The notes beneath the pieces were generated by a model. That model was not told where the DNA came from, made no database searches, and was given only the letters and a program-made list of their open reading frames with translations. Positions 28,408 to 37,819 of a stretch of DNA of 64,000 bases are shown here, in pieces (the stretch's first letter is position 1; each line of letters begins with the position of its first letter). A program made the position numbers and the translations under genes. This stretch comes from Lactobacillus sp. ESL0679 (GTDB lineage: Bacteria; Bacillota; Bacilli; Lactobacillales; Lactobacillaceae), in assembly GCF_029433515.1 (NCBI RefSeq), contig NZ_JAQTIG010000001.1, positions 186,001 to 250,000 of the forward strand, read 5' to 3'.

Positions 28408-30387
28408 CTACTTAGTTCTTACTGTAATAACATTTTGTTCTGCGCTGACCTTACCAGGTACAACTGCAGACATTTGCTTAACTTGATCCATATTGGTCAC
28501 AATCGTCATCACAACGGGATCTTTACCAGCTTCTTTCACTGCTGCAATATCCATTTGTGCTAAGACAGTGCCACGGTTAACTGTTTGCCCTTCCTTAACT
28601 TTAATATCAAAAGGAGCACCCTTTAAATCTACAGTATCAATGCCAAAATGAAGCAAAATTTCCAAATTACCATTAGTTGACATCATTGTAATTGCATGTT
28701 TAGTAGCCATTACTGTAACAATTGTGCCGTCAACTGGTGCCACAATTTTACCGTCTTCTGGAATAACTGCATAACCGTCACCGACCATTTTTTGTGAAAA
28801 AACATCATCGTTAACAGCAGTTAATTCTTCAAGTTCACCACTTACCGGACTAACAAAGTTGACCGTTGCACTCTCAGATTGACTTGGTTTGACAATTGCG
28901 GCAGCCTTAACTGGTTCAACAGGTGAACCATCCTCGTTTTTAGCAACCATCGCTGTCTTTGGAACACCAAAGAAGTAAGTAGCTACAAAGCCGCCAAGAT
29001 AAGCGGCAAGAAGACCTAATATATATAGTAAATACTTATTATTAGCAATTAATGGAATTAAAGCAATTCCTGAAGTACCAATTGCCTTAGAGCCAACGTT
29101 GCCAAAGGCACCTAAAACGGCACCACCGATACCACCACCGATGCAGGCAGTAATAAATGGTCGACCTAGAGGAAGCGAAACACCGTAGATTAATGGTTCA
29201 CCAACACCTAAAATACCAACTGGCAAAGCACCCTTAATTAATTTAGTTAATTGCTTGTTTTTACGGCATTTAACCCATAGAGCAATTGCGGCACCAACTT
29301 GGCCACCGCCCGCCATTGCCAAGATTGGTAATAGTGGTGTATAACCCATCTTTTGAATCATTTGTAAGTGAATTGGTGTCAAAATTTGGTGCAAACCCAA
29401 CATAACCATTGGTAAGAAGGCCAAGCCTAAGATAAAGCCAGCAATTGGACCACCAACTGCTAGAACCCAGTTAATCCCACCAACTAGTGAGTTAGAAACC
29501 CACCCAGCAATTGGCATCGTAATAAAAATGGTAAACAAACCCATAATTAGCAATGTCAAAAACGGGGTAAAGATAATATCGACTGAATCAGCAATATGCC
29601 TGTGGAAGTATTTTTCAACATAAGACAATAACCAAACTGAAAACAGGACACCGATAATCCCACCTTGACCGGCAGCAAGCGGCTGTTTGTCAAAGATATT
29701 TGGAATTGTAACTGGTGGAACAACCCCCGGCAGCATTACAATGCCCCCGATAATCCCACCAAGTCCTGGCGTTGCACCAAATTCTTTGGCAGCATTAATC
29801 CCAACAAAGATATTCAGATAAGTAAATAATCCACTAGAGAGCACACCCAAAACGGTAATTGCCAATGTCCAGCTAACTGGCAGCATTTTCGCCGTCAGCA
29901 TGTTCTTCATAATTCCTGATAAACCAGAAATTAATCCGGCACCGATAAATGCTGGAATTAACGGAATAAAGATAGCAGAAATATGTTGCAGTGCAGCACG
30001 CCACCACGTCTTTTTCAAGCTAGCCTTATGAGCTGCATGAACCTCATTGGCCTTGGCCATGACGTCATTTTTATCCTGTTCATAAGAACTACCACTAGCT
30101 GCGCCACTTTCAGGAAACGGATCGTTTTCCTTAACCCCAGCTGCGTCAACCATGCTTTGCGCAACTTTAGTATTAACTCCGGGTCCTAAAACAATCTCCA
30201 ACGTTTCGCTTTCAACAACGCCTAAAACGCCATCGATTTTCTTTAGACCCTCAATATCAACCTTACTCATCTCACGAATCGAAATTCGGATTCGCGTCAT
30301 GCAATGATACAAAGTCGCAACATTTCCAATACCACCGATATGGGCATAAATTTCTTTACCCATTTCGGTATATTTGTCTGAACTCAT
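28408..30387 (-). CDS. murP: PTS EIIBCA transporter, probable N-acetylmuramate (or MurNAc-GlcNAc) importer
   Basis: A 659-residue fused PTS permease with order B-C-A. EIIB (residues ~1-90) has the phosphorylated Cys29 in LYHCMTRIRIS. EIIC spans ~110-460 with about ten helices (GVGEPLIYGVSLPLGRPF). EIIA (~510-659) has the HFGIDTV histidine. It is of the glucose-superfamily sucrose/trehalose/MurNAc branch. The start at 30387 has AGGAGG; the upstream eight codons are rejected. The substrate is inferred from murQ immediately downstream, murR upstream and mupG nearby. E. coli MurP lacks a fused EIIA domain; here it is present. Confidence 0.85.
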   Translation of the reverse strand: MSSDKYTEMGKEIYAHIGGIGNVATLYHCMTRIRISIREMSKVDIEGLKKIDGVLGVVESETLEIVLGPGVNTKVAQSMVDAAGVKENDPFPESGAASGSSYEQDKNDVMAKANEVHAAHKASLKKTWWRAALQHISAIFIPLIPAFIGAGLISGLSGIMKNMLTAKMLPVSWTLAITVLGVLSSGLFTYLNIFVGINAAKEFGATPGLGGIIGGIVMLPGVVPPVTIPNIFDKQPLAAGQGGIIGVLFSVWLLSYVEKYFHRHIADSVDIIFTPFLTLLIMGLFTIFITMPIAGWVSNSLVGGINWVLAVGGPIAGFILGLAFLPMVMLGLHQILTPIHLQMIQKMGYTPLLPILAMAGGGQVGAAIALWVKCRKNKQLTKLIKGALPVGILGVGEPLIYGVSLPLGRPFITACIGGGIGGAVLGAFGNVGSKAIGTSGIALIPLIANNKYLLYILGLLAAYLGGFVATYFFGVPKTAMVAKNEDGSPVEPVKAAAIVKPSQSESATVNFVSPVSGELEELTAVNDDVFSQKMVGDGYAVIPEDGKIVAPVDGTIVTVMATKHAITMMSTNGNLEILLHFGIDTVDLKGAPFDIKVKEGQTVNRGTVLAQMDIAAVKEAGKDPVVMTIVTNMDQVKQMSAVVPGKVSAEQNVITVRTK

Positions 30388-30415
30388 TTTTTGCCTCCTA
30401 ATTAAAAACAAAATT

Positions 30416-30444
30416 AGTATAGCCTTATTTAGACCAATTTACAA
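30416..30444 (-). promoter_or_regulatory. murP promoter
   Basis: Minus-strand TTGTAA (30439-30444), a 17-bp spacer and TATACT (30416-30421), just upstream of the murP ribosome site, so murPQ can be transcribed apart from murR. Confidence 0.55.
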
Positions 30445-30475
30445 TTTTATTTTTTAATTGTTATATATCAGTTGC

Positions 30476-30495
30476 TTATTGGATTATACCAATAA
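30476..30495. promoter_or_regulatory. Palindrome upstream of murP, candidate MurR operator
   Basis: Perfect inverted repeat TTATTGG-ATTATA-CCAATAA, 32 bp upstream of the murP -35 box and just after the murR stop. It has no T-tract, so it does not look like a terminator. RpiR-type regulators bind palindromes near the operons they control. Confidence 0.5.
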
Positions 30496-30503
30496 TCGCA
30501 AAA

Positions 30504-31370
30504 CTACTTAACTTTGAAAATTCGCCGGTAGTTTTCTACCTCTTTACGTGAAGCTGTTACCGCCTTTAAGCTACGATCAAAATCACGACTAAAGTAAAGG
30601 TAAAACAGCACATTAATGACATAAAATTGGCCGGTAATCGAATTGGTTGCCCCAACCCGCACATCTGACTCAATTGGCTTGCAGGTTGTCAAGGCTAAGT
30701 CCGTCTTTTTGACCAAACTATTTTGGCCAAACATCGTTAACGAAATCGTAAAAAGATGTTTTTTGTGCGCATAATTGGCTAAATAAATACATTCTGGCGT
30801 TTCGCCAGAGTTAGAAATCAGCCACAGAGTATCCGCCTTGGTAGCATTGGATAATTGTGGCAATAAAACATTGATGTCCGTTTCACAAACGACATTGTAG
30901 CCAACTCGCGACCATTTTTGATAAATATTTTCAGCAGCGAGTGACGACGCACCAACACCAAAGACATAAATCGTATCTGTCTTAAGCAAACGTTTAACCA
31001 CTCCTTGGCAAATACCCTCCTGCAATAATTCCTTAGTATGATTCAAGTTTTCAATCTCGTTTTTTACTAAATGATTGCAAATCATATCAAACGAGTCATT
31101 AGTCGAAATATCTAACTTTTCATCAGTGTCCTGATCTTTTTGACCAGCTAAATCAACCGAAATCATCACTTTCATCGCCGTATAAGATTCGATTTGCAGG
31201 CTCTTCACTAGCCGTGATACAGTCGCTGCACTGGTTCGTGAAGCCACCGCTAATTCATTGATACTCATTTTAACGGTTTCTTTAGGATGACCCAAAATAT
31301 AGTTAGCAATTTTTTCTTCTGAAGTTGTTAAATCTTTGCGCGTAGCTTCCACACGATTTTTAAAATTCAT
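30504..31370 (-). CDS. murR: RpiR/MurR-family transcriptional regulator
   Basis: A 288-residue protein with an N-terminal RpiR helix-turn-helix (residues ~1-75; SINELAVASRTSAATVSRLVKSL) and a C-terminal SIS sugar-phosphate binding domain (~120-250; IYVFGVGASSLAAENIYQKW, ISNSGETPECI). It precedes murP and murQ on the same strand. In the model systems MurR senses MurNAc-6P; the same ligand is inferred here from the neighbours. Confidence 0.88.
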   Translation of the reverse strand: MNFKNRVEATRKDLTTSEEKIANYILGHPKETVKMSINELAVASRTSAATVSRLVKSLQIESYTAMKVMISVDLAGQKDQDTDEKLDISTNDSFDMICNHLVKNEIENLNHTKELLQEGICQGVVKRLLKTDTIYVFGVGASSLAAENIYQKWSRVGYNVVCETDINVLLPQLSNATKADTLWLISNSGETPECIYLANYAHKKHLFTISLTMFGQNSLVKKTDLALTTCKPIESDVRVGATNSITGQFYVINVLFYLYFSRDFDRSLKAVTASRKEVENYRRIFKVK

Positions 31371-32163
31371 TTTTGCACCCGATATTCTTTAATTTTATCC
31401 AAATAAAATAACTTGTAATCAAAATATTTAAAAGTCAACTGTCATTTTACGTCTTCTAGCTTCTAATTACATATAGTTAATGAATGCGATTTCATTATAA
31501 AACATCAAAAAATATATTTCAATATCAAATAGGATTCTTTGATAATCTTTTTCATCGATGCTGAAAGATAAATAATGCAATACGTGATAATTTATCCCTA
31601 AGTTACTAACTTATTTTAACAATAATCTGTTCATAAGTCTTACCAAACATGCAAAGATATTTTTTACTTTTGCAAATCAATCAAAGGTTAGTTAGCGCTG
31701 ACAAAACTAATTAAGTAGTAAAACTATGTGCAACTAAAAAGTAATCGTAAAATTTATTCTATTTGCATGTGCATAATAAAAACACTCATAAATTAAAAAA
31801 TAAGCAAGTGTTATTTTATCATTTTTATTTAAGGCAAATAAGTCTATGGTTCTATAGTGTATTAACAAAAAATATTAAGCTATTTTACCTGACAATGTTA
31901 TTTTATAAAAAAGTATACGCTTTACGCCAAGAGAGTGCTACAATTTATGTTAGAGAGAAGTTAACGTACATAATAAAAACTTAATCTCTAGGCAAACTAT
32001 TTTTAGACTGTTTTCTCAAAGTGGAACCTTTAAAAACCTAACATAATAACGTATGTATAAATTACACATTAACTAACAATCTTATAAACTTTTTTATACT
32101 ACTCATCCTTCCACTCTATTCTTTGAACCAACTCTTCATTGCTGTCTAAAAATGTTTGTTGCA
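31371..32163. other. Long gene-free region between murR and mupG
   Basis: About 790 bp, AT-rich. The only longish plus-strand frame (31763-31984) starts with TTG and lacks a ribosome site, so it is not called. A cre-like element is noted separately. Otherwise nothing convincing is seen. Confidence 0.5.
31690..31703. promoter_or_regulatory. Candidate cre (CcpA) site
   Basis: Minus-strand TGTCAGCGCTAACT fits the cre consensus TGWAANCGNTNWCW with one mismatch (fourth position). It lies 320 bp upstream of murR. Catabolite control of an amino-sugar operon would make sense, but the distance is large and the call is weak. Confidence 0.35.
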
Positions 32164-32205
32164 TAAAAAAGTGCATTACTTAATTTTAAGTAGTGCACTT
32201 TTTTA
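32164..32205 (-). terminator. Terminator of mupG
   Basis: Minus-strand AAGTGCACTACTTAAAA / TTAAGTAATGCACTT hairpin followed by a run of T. Confidence 0.88.
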
Positions 32206-32210
32206 TATTA

Positions 32211-33260
32211 TCAATTAATTGCTTCAAAGATTATTGCGCAATTAGCATCAATTCGTGCCAAAAGTGGTAAATCTTCCTCTATTACGTGTCCTAAAACATT
32301 TACGCGTTCGTCTGCTGGTAAATCTACCTTAGAGATTTGCAACTCACCTTGATAGCGCAAATAACGACTGTTATCACAAGTAATTGTACCTTGCGGACGG
32401 GGCACAATTTCAGATTGCGGCTTCACGCTAAACAATTGCCGTTTCCTCCCCTCAACTAAGCGCACAACATCCCGCGCAACATCAGGACGATTATGCCACG
32501 TTTGCTCTGTTAATTTACTCGATACCCCAGTTACATGTAAAGTAATGGCATCTTGCTTCAAATAATTGGTAAAGCTAGTAATTGTCGCTGGCTTAAGGCT
32601 GGGATCGCCAATAAACACGCGATCACAACCAATTTTTTGTAATTCTAATGTAGCAGCCAGTGGATTTTCGCCCCGCTGCTCTTCTAAAGTAGGAAGTCCA
32701 GCACCAATTGGTCCTCGCTTAATATTATCGCCGGCAACAAAGGCCATCGTCTTCAGCCCATTTTGGTGCAGCCAAGTGTTCTTTTCCTTAAGCCATTCCC
32801 GATCAAGTCCAGTTTCAGGTCGTGGATAATAATTGTGCCAAGCTTCAAGATGATCAAAATTAGCACCATGCTCACGCAAAGAAGCAATATCATTACTGCT
32901 GAGTGTGCTGGCATTTAAGGCAAGCGGCATTTCCTTTGACAGTTTAGCAACAAGACTAAAGTTAATTCCATCATCAATTCTCAAACCAGTTAAATTCAGT
33001 GCTTTAACTTGCTCAACGTCCTCAATTGCCACGCCCAGTCTTGTTAAGCCACTCTTTGACACATCCGCAATTACATCAAGATCAAGATTGTGACACCACT
33101 TCGTTAGCTCATTTAACCGCTGCAGTACAACCTGAGCGTCGTCTTCTGGAATATGCAATGAAGTAAAAACAGTCGTAAAACCGGCATTCCGCATTGCAAT
33201 TAAGTAATTATAATCTTGGGCAGTCAAATCGAGTCCCAAGTAGATTGAAAAGCCTATCAT
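32211..33260 (-). CDS. mupG: 6-phospho-N-acetylmuramidase (DUF871, MupG family)
   Basis: A 349-residue protein of the former DUF871 family: an N-terminal TIM barrel (residues ~1-235; GFSIYLG, FTSLHIPED, LEAWHNYYPRPETGL, MAFVAGDN) and a C-terminal beta domain. In S. aureus MupG hydrolyses MurNAc-6P-GlcNAc, taken in by MurP, to MurNAc-6P and GlcNAc. Here mupG sits beside murR-murP-murQ, completing the same pathway, though as a separate transcript with its own terminator. The ribosome site is GAGG before the ATG. Confidence 0.9.
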   Translation of the reverse strand: MIGFSIYLGLDLTAQDYNYLIAMRNAGFTTVFTSLHIPEDDAQVVLQRLNELTKWCHNLDLDVIADVSKSGLTRLGVAIEDVEQVKALNLTGLRIDDGINFSLVAKLSKEMPLALNASTLSSNDIASLREHGANFDHLEAWHNYYPRPETGLDREWLKEKNTWLHQNGLKTMAFVAGDNIKRGPIGAGLPTLEEQRGENPLAATLELQKIGCDRVFIGDPSLKPATITSFTNYLKQDAITLHVTGVSSKLTEQTWHNRPDVARDVVRLVEGRKRQLFSVKPQSEIVPRPQGTITCDNSRYLRYQGELQISKVDLPADERVNVLGHVIEEDLPLLARIDANCAIIFEAIN

Positions 33261-33325
33261 TTTTTCCTCTTTTTCAATACCAATGCTTATTTAGCCAATT
33301 AATCTTACCACATTTTTCTTCACAA

Positions 33326-33360
33326 CAAAAAAGCACCATCAAAATTATGATGGTGCAAAA
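33326..33360 (-). terminator. Terminator of the 516-residue SLAP protein gene
   Basis: Minus-strand GCACCATCA-TAATTT-TGATGGTGC hairpin followed by TTTTTTGTTG. Confidence 0.88.
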
Positions 33361-33373
33361 TTTACTAGCTTCT

Positions 33374-34924
33374 TTATTTAGCAGTTGTAGCATAATCCGC
33401 AACATTTAATGTTTGTTGGAAGCCGTTGGTACCGCTAATTGTCAGAATCGTATTGTTATTACTAAATTGAACGGCACTAGCGTCAACATTATTGGCACTT
33501 GCTGCTAATTGAACAATTTGGCTAGCCTCAGCCATCGTTAAATTGTTTAAATCAACAACTGTCACCTTTTTACCATTAAGAGCACTTTTTGCCGTCGTTA
33601 ACTTAGCTAAAGCATCCTTAACCTGGCTAACAGTTGCAGTCTGTGAGCCATTAACTTGACCAGCAGCTGCAGAAGCAGTGTCATAAGCGTCACGCAAAGA
33701 CTTAGCGGCTAGCTTATAAGTATCGCTGCTTTTAACTGCTGCATCTTGGTTTAAAGCAGTTTGCAAGTCACTCTTATCCGTAACTGTAGCAACCGTAATT
33801 GCTTCTTGCGCAGATTGCGGCGTGTTGACTGGCGATAATTTGGCACCACTAAGGGCACTAACATCGTCATCCTTGATGAAGCCATTCTTATCACTTTGCA
33901 AAGCGTAGAATAATTCTGCCTTATTATCAGCAGCAACCCAAATATAGCGTAATTCAGTTACACGAGCTGTATAACCCTTAGGAAAAGTATTAGTTGCTTG
34001 TGCTACACCTTGAGCGTCATAAACGTGACTATCGCGTCCCAAAGTAATCAAAGTTGAATTGGCATCAGCAGTTGGTTGGCTGTTTGCCGGCTTTAGTTGA
34101 GTGCCAATAACTACACCAACGTTACTCTTCTTAATCCATTGGTCCTTACCTGGGTAGTTACTATCATTAATACGGTAGTAAAGTTTACTGCCAATATATT
34201 GCAATTGATCAACAGTAACCTGTTGCCCTTTTTTAACCAGCTTTTTACTAGTATTGCCTTGGCCATCATAAATATATGCATTGCGACTCAGTGTAATAAC
34301 TGTCGCATCAGTTGGCTTACTTGGCTTTTGTGTCGGTTTGCTATTAACAGGCTTTAATGTCGTAGAAGTAGATGCCACGTTCGCCGACTTAATAAATTGG
34401 TTACTTTGGCCGCTAATTCTGTAATAGAGTTTAGAGCCAATATAGATCAATTGATCAACTGTAACTTTAGTATTCTTTTTAATCTTTTTCTTGTTGGTCT
34501 TGCCATTTGCATCATAAATATATGCGTTACGCTTGATCGTTGCAGTAACCTGTGCTGTTGAAGTAGTGGTGGTAACCTTTTTGCCATCAACATAGCCAAC
34601 GTTACCTGCCTTAACAAAGGCACCATTGCCAATTGCATAATACAATTTACCATTGATTGTCTTTTTACCAGAATATTTAACTGATATACCCTTGACAATC
34701 TTAGTGTACTTAGCATCGCCCATGTACTTCTTCAAACGCTTGCCATTCTTATCATAAACATAAGCATTATGACTAAATTGAATTGTCCCTTTCTTTGAGG
34801 CGCTCTTATTAGTCGAAGATTTCTTAGCTGCTTGTACAGTAGTTGCCTGCACAGAACCAACAATTGGGCTAGTGCCAAGCAATACTGCAGCCGAAACCAT
34901 CATCAACTTATGATTAAACTTCAT
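33374..34924 (-). CDS. SLAP-domain surface protein, paralogue 1
   Basis: A 516-residue secreted protein. The signal peptide (residues 1-32) ends near VQA. The first SLAP unit (~50-110, HNAYVYDKNGKRLKKY) is followed by three ~75-residue SLAP-like units sharing NAYIYD...VTVDQLxYIGSKLYYRI. A variant unit follows with the hallmark LRYIWVAADNKAELFY (~310-330), then a helical segment (~375-450) and a small C-terminal domain with NGKKVTVVDLNNLTMAEASQI. Attachment to the wall is expected to be non-covalent. Two paralogues lie at 49.7 and 51.9 kb. The function of the C-terminal part is unknown. Confidence 0.88.
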   Translation of the reverse strand: MKFNHKLMMVSAAVLLGTSPIVGSVQATTVQAAKKSSTNKSASKKGTIQFSHNAYVYDKNGKRLKKYMGDAKYTKIVKGISVKYSGKKTINGKLYYAIGNGAFVKAGNVGYVDGKKVTTTTSTAQVTATIKRNAYIYDANGKTNKKKIKKNTKVTVDQLIYIGSKLYYRISGQSNQFIKSANVASTSTTLKPVNSKPTQKPSKPTDATVITLSRNAYIYDGQGNTSKKLVKKGQQVTVDQLQYIGSKLYYRINDSNYPGKDQWIKKSNVGVVIGTQLKPANSQPTADANSTLITLGRDSHVYDAQGVAQATNTFPKGYTARVTELRYIWVAADNKAELFYALQSDKNGFIKDDDVSALSGAKLSPVNTPQSAQEAITVATVTDKSDLQTALNQDAAVKSSDTYKLAAKSLRDAYDTASAAAGQVNGSQTATVSQVKDALAKLTTAKSALNGKKVTVVDLNNLTMAEASQIVQLAASANNVDASAVQFSNNNTILTISGTNGFQQTLNVADYATTAK

Positions 34925-35037
34925 ATATCTTACCTCACATTTTACTTTACCAAATTATTTAGCTTCTATTGTAACCTAAAAAATTACTAAGTAAATCATT
35001 GTTATCTATTCTTAATACAAATTAATTTAATTATGCA

Positions 35038-35083
35038 AAATGCCCTACGGACAAAAACCTAATTACCACTCGTAAGGCATCTT
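35038..35083 (-). terminator. Terminator of purR-glmU
   Basis: Minus-strand hairpin with ATGCCTTACG pairing with CGTAGGGCAT across a 20-nt loop, followed by TTTGCAT. The T-tract is weak. Confidence 0.55.
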
Positions 35084-35090
35084 AAAGCAA

Positions 35091-36476
35091 TTATTGCCAA
35101 TCTTCACTCTTTGACAAAGAAAGTTTGTGCCAATAATCTGGCTTATTAACCTGACGACCGCGAGCAATTGCCATGTCATATTTAGCAACGTCTTTCGTAA
35201 TCGTTGAGTCAGCGGCAACAAAGGCATGATCGGCCACATTAACAGGCGCAACCAAAGTTGCACCAGAGCCAATAAAGGCCCGGTCGCCAACCGTTGTGTG
35301 GTCTTTTTGGACACCATCATAATTAGCAAAAATGGTGCCGCAGCCAACGTTAACGTCCTTACCCAAAGTGGCATCACCAACATAAGTTAAATGACCCACC
35401 TTGGAATTTTGACCAATTTCTGCATTTTTGACTTCGACAAAGTTACCAATATGAGCACCTTCACGAATAATTGCCTTGGGTCGCAAATGCGAATTAGGAC
35501 CGATATCAGTGTGGTCGTCCATTTGTGCCCGTTCAAGCGTTGATGAAGTGACCGTGACGTCATTACCAATCCTAGTATCCACAATTCTGGAACCAGAAGT
35601 AATCAAACAATCACTGCCAATAGTTGTATTCCCTTTAATAACAACGTTAGCCTCAATCACGGTATCATTACCGATTTTGACATCAGTATCAATATAAGCA
35701 GTCGCGGGATCAACAAAGGTTACACCGTTGCGCATATGTTCTTCATTAATCCGTTTTTGCATAATTTTGCTAGCTTGCGCTAAGGCAATCCGGTCGTTGA
35801 CACCTAGACTTTCGCTAAAGTCAGGCATTTTATAAGCACCAACACGTTCGCCGGTGTTACGCAAAATTTCCAAAACATCGGTCAGGTAATATTCACCTTG
35901 GGAATTGTGATTGGTAACTTGCTTTAATGCACTAAAAAGCTTCTGGTTGTCAAAGCAGAACACACCAGTGTTGATTTCCTTAATCTTAAGTTCCTCAAGA
36001 TTGCCGTCTTTTTGCTCAACAATCCGCAAAACATTGTCTTGATCGTCGCGAATAATCCGACCGTAACCATAAGGATCAGGTGCTTGTGCCGTCAAGACAG
36101 TAGCTGCATTACCCTTTTTTTGGTGGTAGTCAAACAGACTCTGAAAAGTTTGGCTGGTAAACAAGGGTGTGTCACCAGTAATTACCAGTGTAGCACCATC
36201 TTGCCCCGCTAATTGCCCTTGCGCCGTTAAGACCGCATCCCCAGTACCTAATTGCTCTTTTTGCAAAGCAAATTCGGACTTGCCGGCCAGCACCTTTTCA
36301 ACTTCTTCAGCGCCGTTACCAACAACGGTCACAATTTTATCGGGATTGATTGCTTGTGCAGCTTCAACAACGTGCTCAACCATTGCTTTGCCGCAAACTT
36401 GATGCAAAACTTTGTACAATTTAGACTTCATACGCGTACCCTTACCAGCGGCAAGGACAACTACAAACTTTTTCAT
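35091..36476 (-). CDS. glmU: Bifunctional GlmU: glucosamine-1-P acetyltransferase / GlcNAc-1-P uridyltransferase
   Basis: A 461-residue bifunctional enzyme making UDP-GlcNAc, the substrate of MurA. The uridyltransferase domain starts with [20 protein letters not shown]. From ~250 a left-handed beta-helix of hexapeptide repeats forms the acetyltransferase ([42 protein letters not shown]). It lies 57 bp after purR, the standard Bacillales/Lactobacillales order. Confidence 0.98.
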   Translation of the reverse strand: MKKFVVVLAAGKGTRMKSKLYKVLHQVCGKAMVEHVVEAAQAINPDKIVTVVGNGAEEVEKVLAGKSEFALQKEQLGTGDAVLTAQGQLAGQDGATLVITGDTPLFTSQTFQSLFDYHQKKGNAATVLTAQAPDPYGYGRIIRDDQDNVLRIVEQKDGNLEELKIKEINTGVFCFDNQKLFSALKQVTNHNSQGEYYLTDVLEILRNTGERVGAYKMPDFSESLGVNDRIALAQASKIMQKRINEEHMRNGVTFVDPATAYIDTDVKIGNDTVIEANVVIKGNTTIGSDCLITSGSRIVDTRIGNDVTVTSSTLERAQMDDHTDIGPNSHLRPKAIIREGAHIGNFVEVKNAEIGQNSKVGHLTYVGDATLGKDVNVGCGTIFANYDGVQKDHTTVGDRAFIGSGATLVAPVNVADHAFVAADSTITKDVAKYDMAIARGRQVNKPDYWHKLSLSKSEDWQ

Positions 36477-36533
36477 TAAATTAACCTCGTTCTATTCTTA
36501 AATTACGACTAGATTCCAGTATATCATTTAATA

Positions 36534-37364
36534 CTAAAAGCGGTTAAAATCGGTATGTACCACAAAGTTGCCAGGTTCAGCCAGAATAACGCGTTTAGCA
36601 GCATCAACCTTTTTAATTTTCACTAAAGAAAGGTGACCTTCAATTAATTTAACGTCATCAAAGTCGGCTTCGCACAAAACACAGATTCCAGCAATGTTAC
36701 TATTAAATTCTTTAACCAATTGCTGCATCCCTGTCAGCGTCCCACCGGCCATCATAAAATCGTCGACAAGCAAAACGTTAGAATTCTCGTTTAGCACCCG
36801 CGTTGGTAATTCCATTTTGGATACTCGATCAAGTGAAGAAGAAATATAGTTAACCGACATAGTAGCACCTTCTGTTACCTTTGAGCGCTTGCGGGCAATA
36901 ATGAAGGGAACATTTAAATAGCGGGCAACTGCCTGGGCCAAGGCAATCCCCTTGGTCTCAATCGTCATGACAACATCAATGTTTGAATAGGCATAACGAG
37001 TGGCAATTAATTTACCAATTCTTTCCAGATCTTGCGGATTACCTAAAATATCGGACAGGTAAACAAACCCTCCTGCCAAAATGCGATCTGGATCTTCAAT
37101 CCGAGAAGCTAGGTCAGTCAGGTAATTTTGCGCATGCTTTTTACCCCAAAAAGGAACATACCTTACCCCACCAGCAGCTCCAGCAACTGTCTCTAAAATG
37201 CCATCTTGATTGGCAGCCAAAGTGTGCTTTAAAATAGTCAAATCTTCAGAAATTGACGACTTTGCGGCACCATATTGTTTAGCAAAGAACGGCAACGGAA
37301 TCAATTCGTGTGGCCGCTCCATCAACCGCTTGGTCATATCAACTAATCTCTCTGAACGTTTCAT
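36534..37364 (-). CDS. purR: PurR-type purine operon regulator
   Basis: A 276-residue regulator with an N-terminal winged HTH (residues ~1-75; FFAKQYGAAKSSISEDL) and a type I phosphoribosyltransferase-like domain with the PRPP loop VLLVDDFMMAGGTLTG. PurR senses PRPP and controls purine synthesis and salvage, as repressor in Bacillus and activator in Lactococcus. The PurBox-like pair between guaA and xpt in this window is a likely target. Confidence 0.96.
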   Translation of the reverse strand: MKRSERLVDMTKRLMERPHELIPLPFFAKQYGAAKSSISEDLTILKHTLAANQDGILETVAGAAGGVRYVPFWGKKHAQNYLTDLASRIEDPDRILAGGFVYLSDILGNPQDLERIGKLIATRYAYSNIDVVMTIETKGIALAQAVARYLNVPFIIARKRSKVTEGATMSVNYISSSLDRVSKMELPTRVLNENSNVLLVDDFMMAGGTLTGMQQLVKEFNSNIAGICVLCEADFDDVKLIEGHLSLVKIKKVDAAKRVILAEPGNFVVHTDFNRF

Positions 37365-37420
37365 AATTTCTCCTTTCTAATGTTTGCTTTTTTGCTTTTT
37401 ATTGCTATACTCCAAGCCAT

Positions 37421-37457
37421 AAAAAAAGGCACCAACATTTTACAAAATGTCAATGCC
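37421..37457 (-). terminator. Terminator between veg and purR
   Basis: Minus-strand GGCATTGACATTTT-GTA-AAATGTTGGTGCC hairpin followed by TTTTTTTAT. It separates veg from purR-glmU. Confidence 0.88.
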
Positions 37458-37477
37458 AAAAAACTTACTTTTCTAAA

Positions 37478-37735
37478 TTATGCTTCGGCCGCATTAGCTC
37501 CATCATCAAATTTTAATGTAATATTTTTGGTTAACAAATCAGTATAACTGTAAGAAACATGCTTAAAATTATTTTGATCTTGGTCTAAATCGACAACGAA
37601 GACAGCAGGAAAAGTTTCTTTCAAAATTCCCCGTCTCTTAGTTATCTTTTTCCGACCGGCTCTTGCGACTACTGTTAAAGGATCACCTAAATGTGAATCT
37701 AACTCATGTTTAATGGTAATAATTGATGTTGGCAC
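37478..37735 (-). CDS. veg: Veg protein
   Basis: An 85-residue small protein of the Veg family (DUF1021): beta-rich, with GDPLTVVARAGRKKITKRRG near the middle. In B. subtilis Veg promotes biofilm formation by inhibiting SinR. The position between ksgA and purR is conserved in Firmicutes. Its biochemical role is unknown. Confidence 0.93.
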   Translation of the reverse strand: MPTSIITIKHELDSHLGDPLTVVARAGRKKITKRRGILKETFPAVFVVDLDQDQNNFKHVSYSYTDLLTKNITLKFDDGANAAEA

Positions 37736-37819
37736 TAAATAACAACTCCTTTGTTCGGTATTTTACCACATTGTGACAATTATTTCAATTGCTTTTCATA
37801 ATTACCGAACAAAATTAGA

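Noticed and set aside
31763-31984. 73-codon plus-strand frame between mupG and murR
   Set aside because: TTG start, no ribosome site, composition of AT-rich noncoding DNA.
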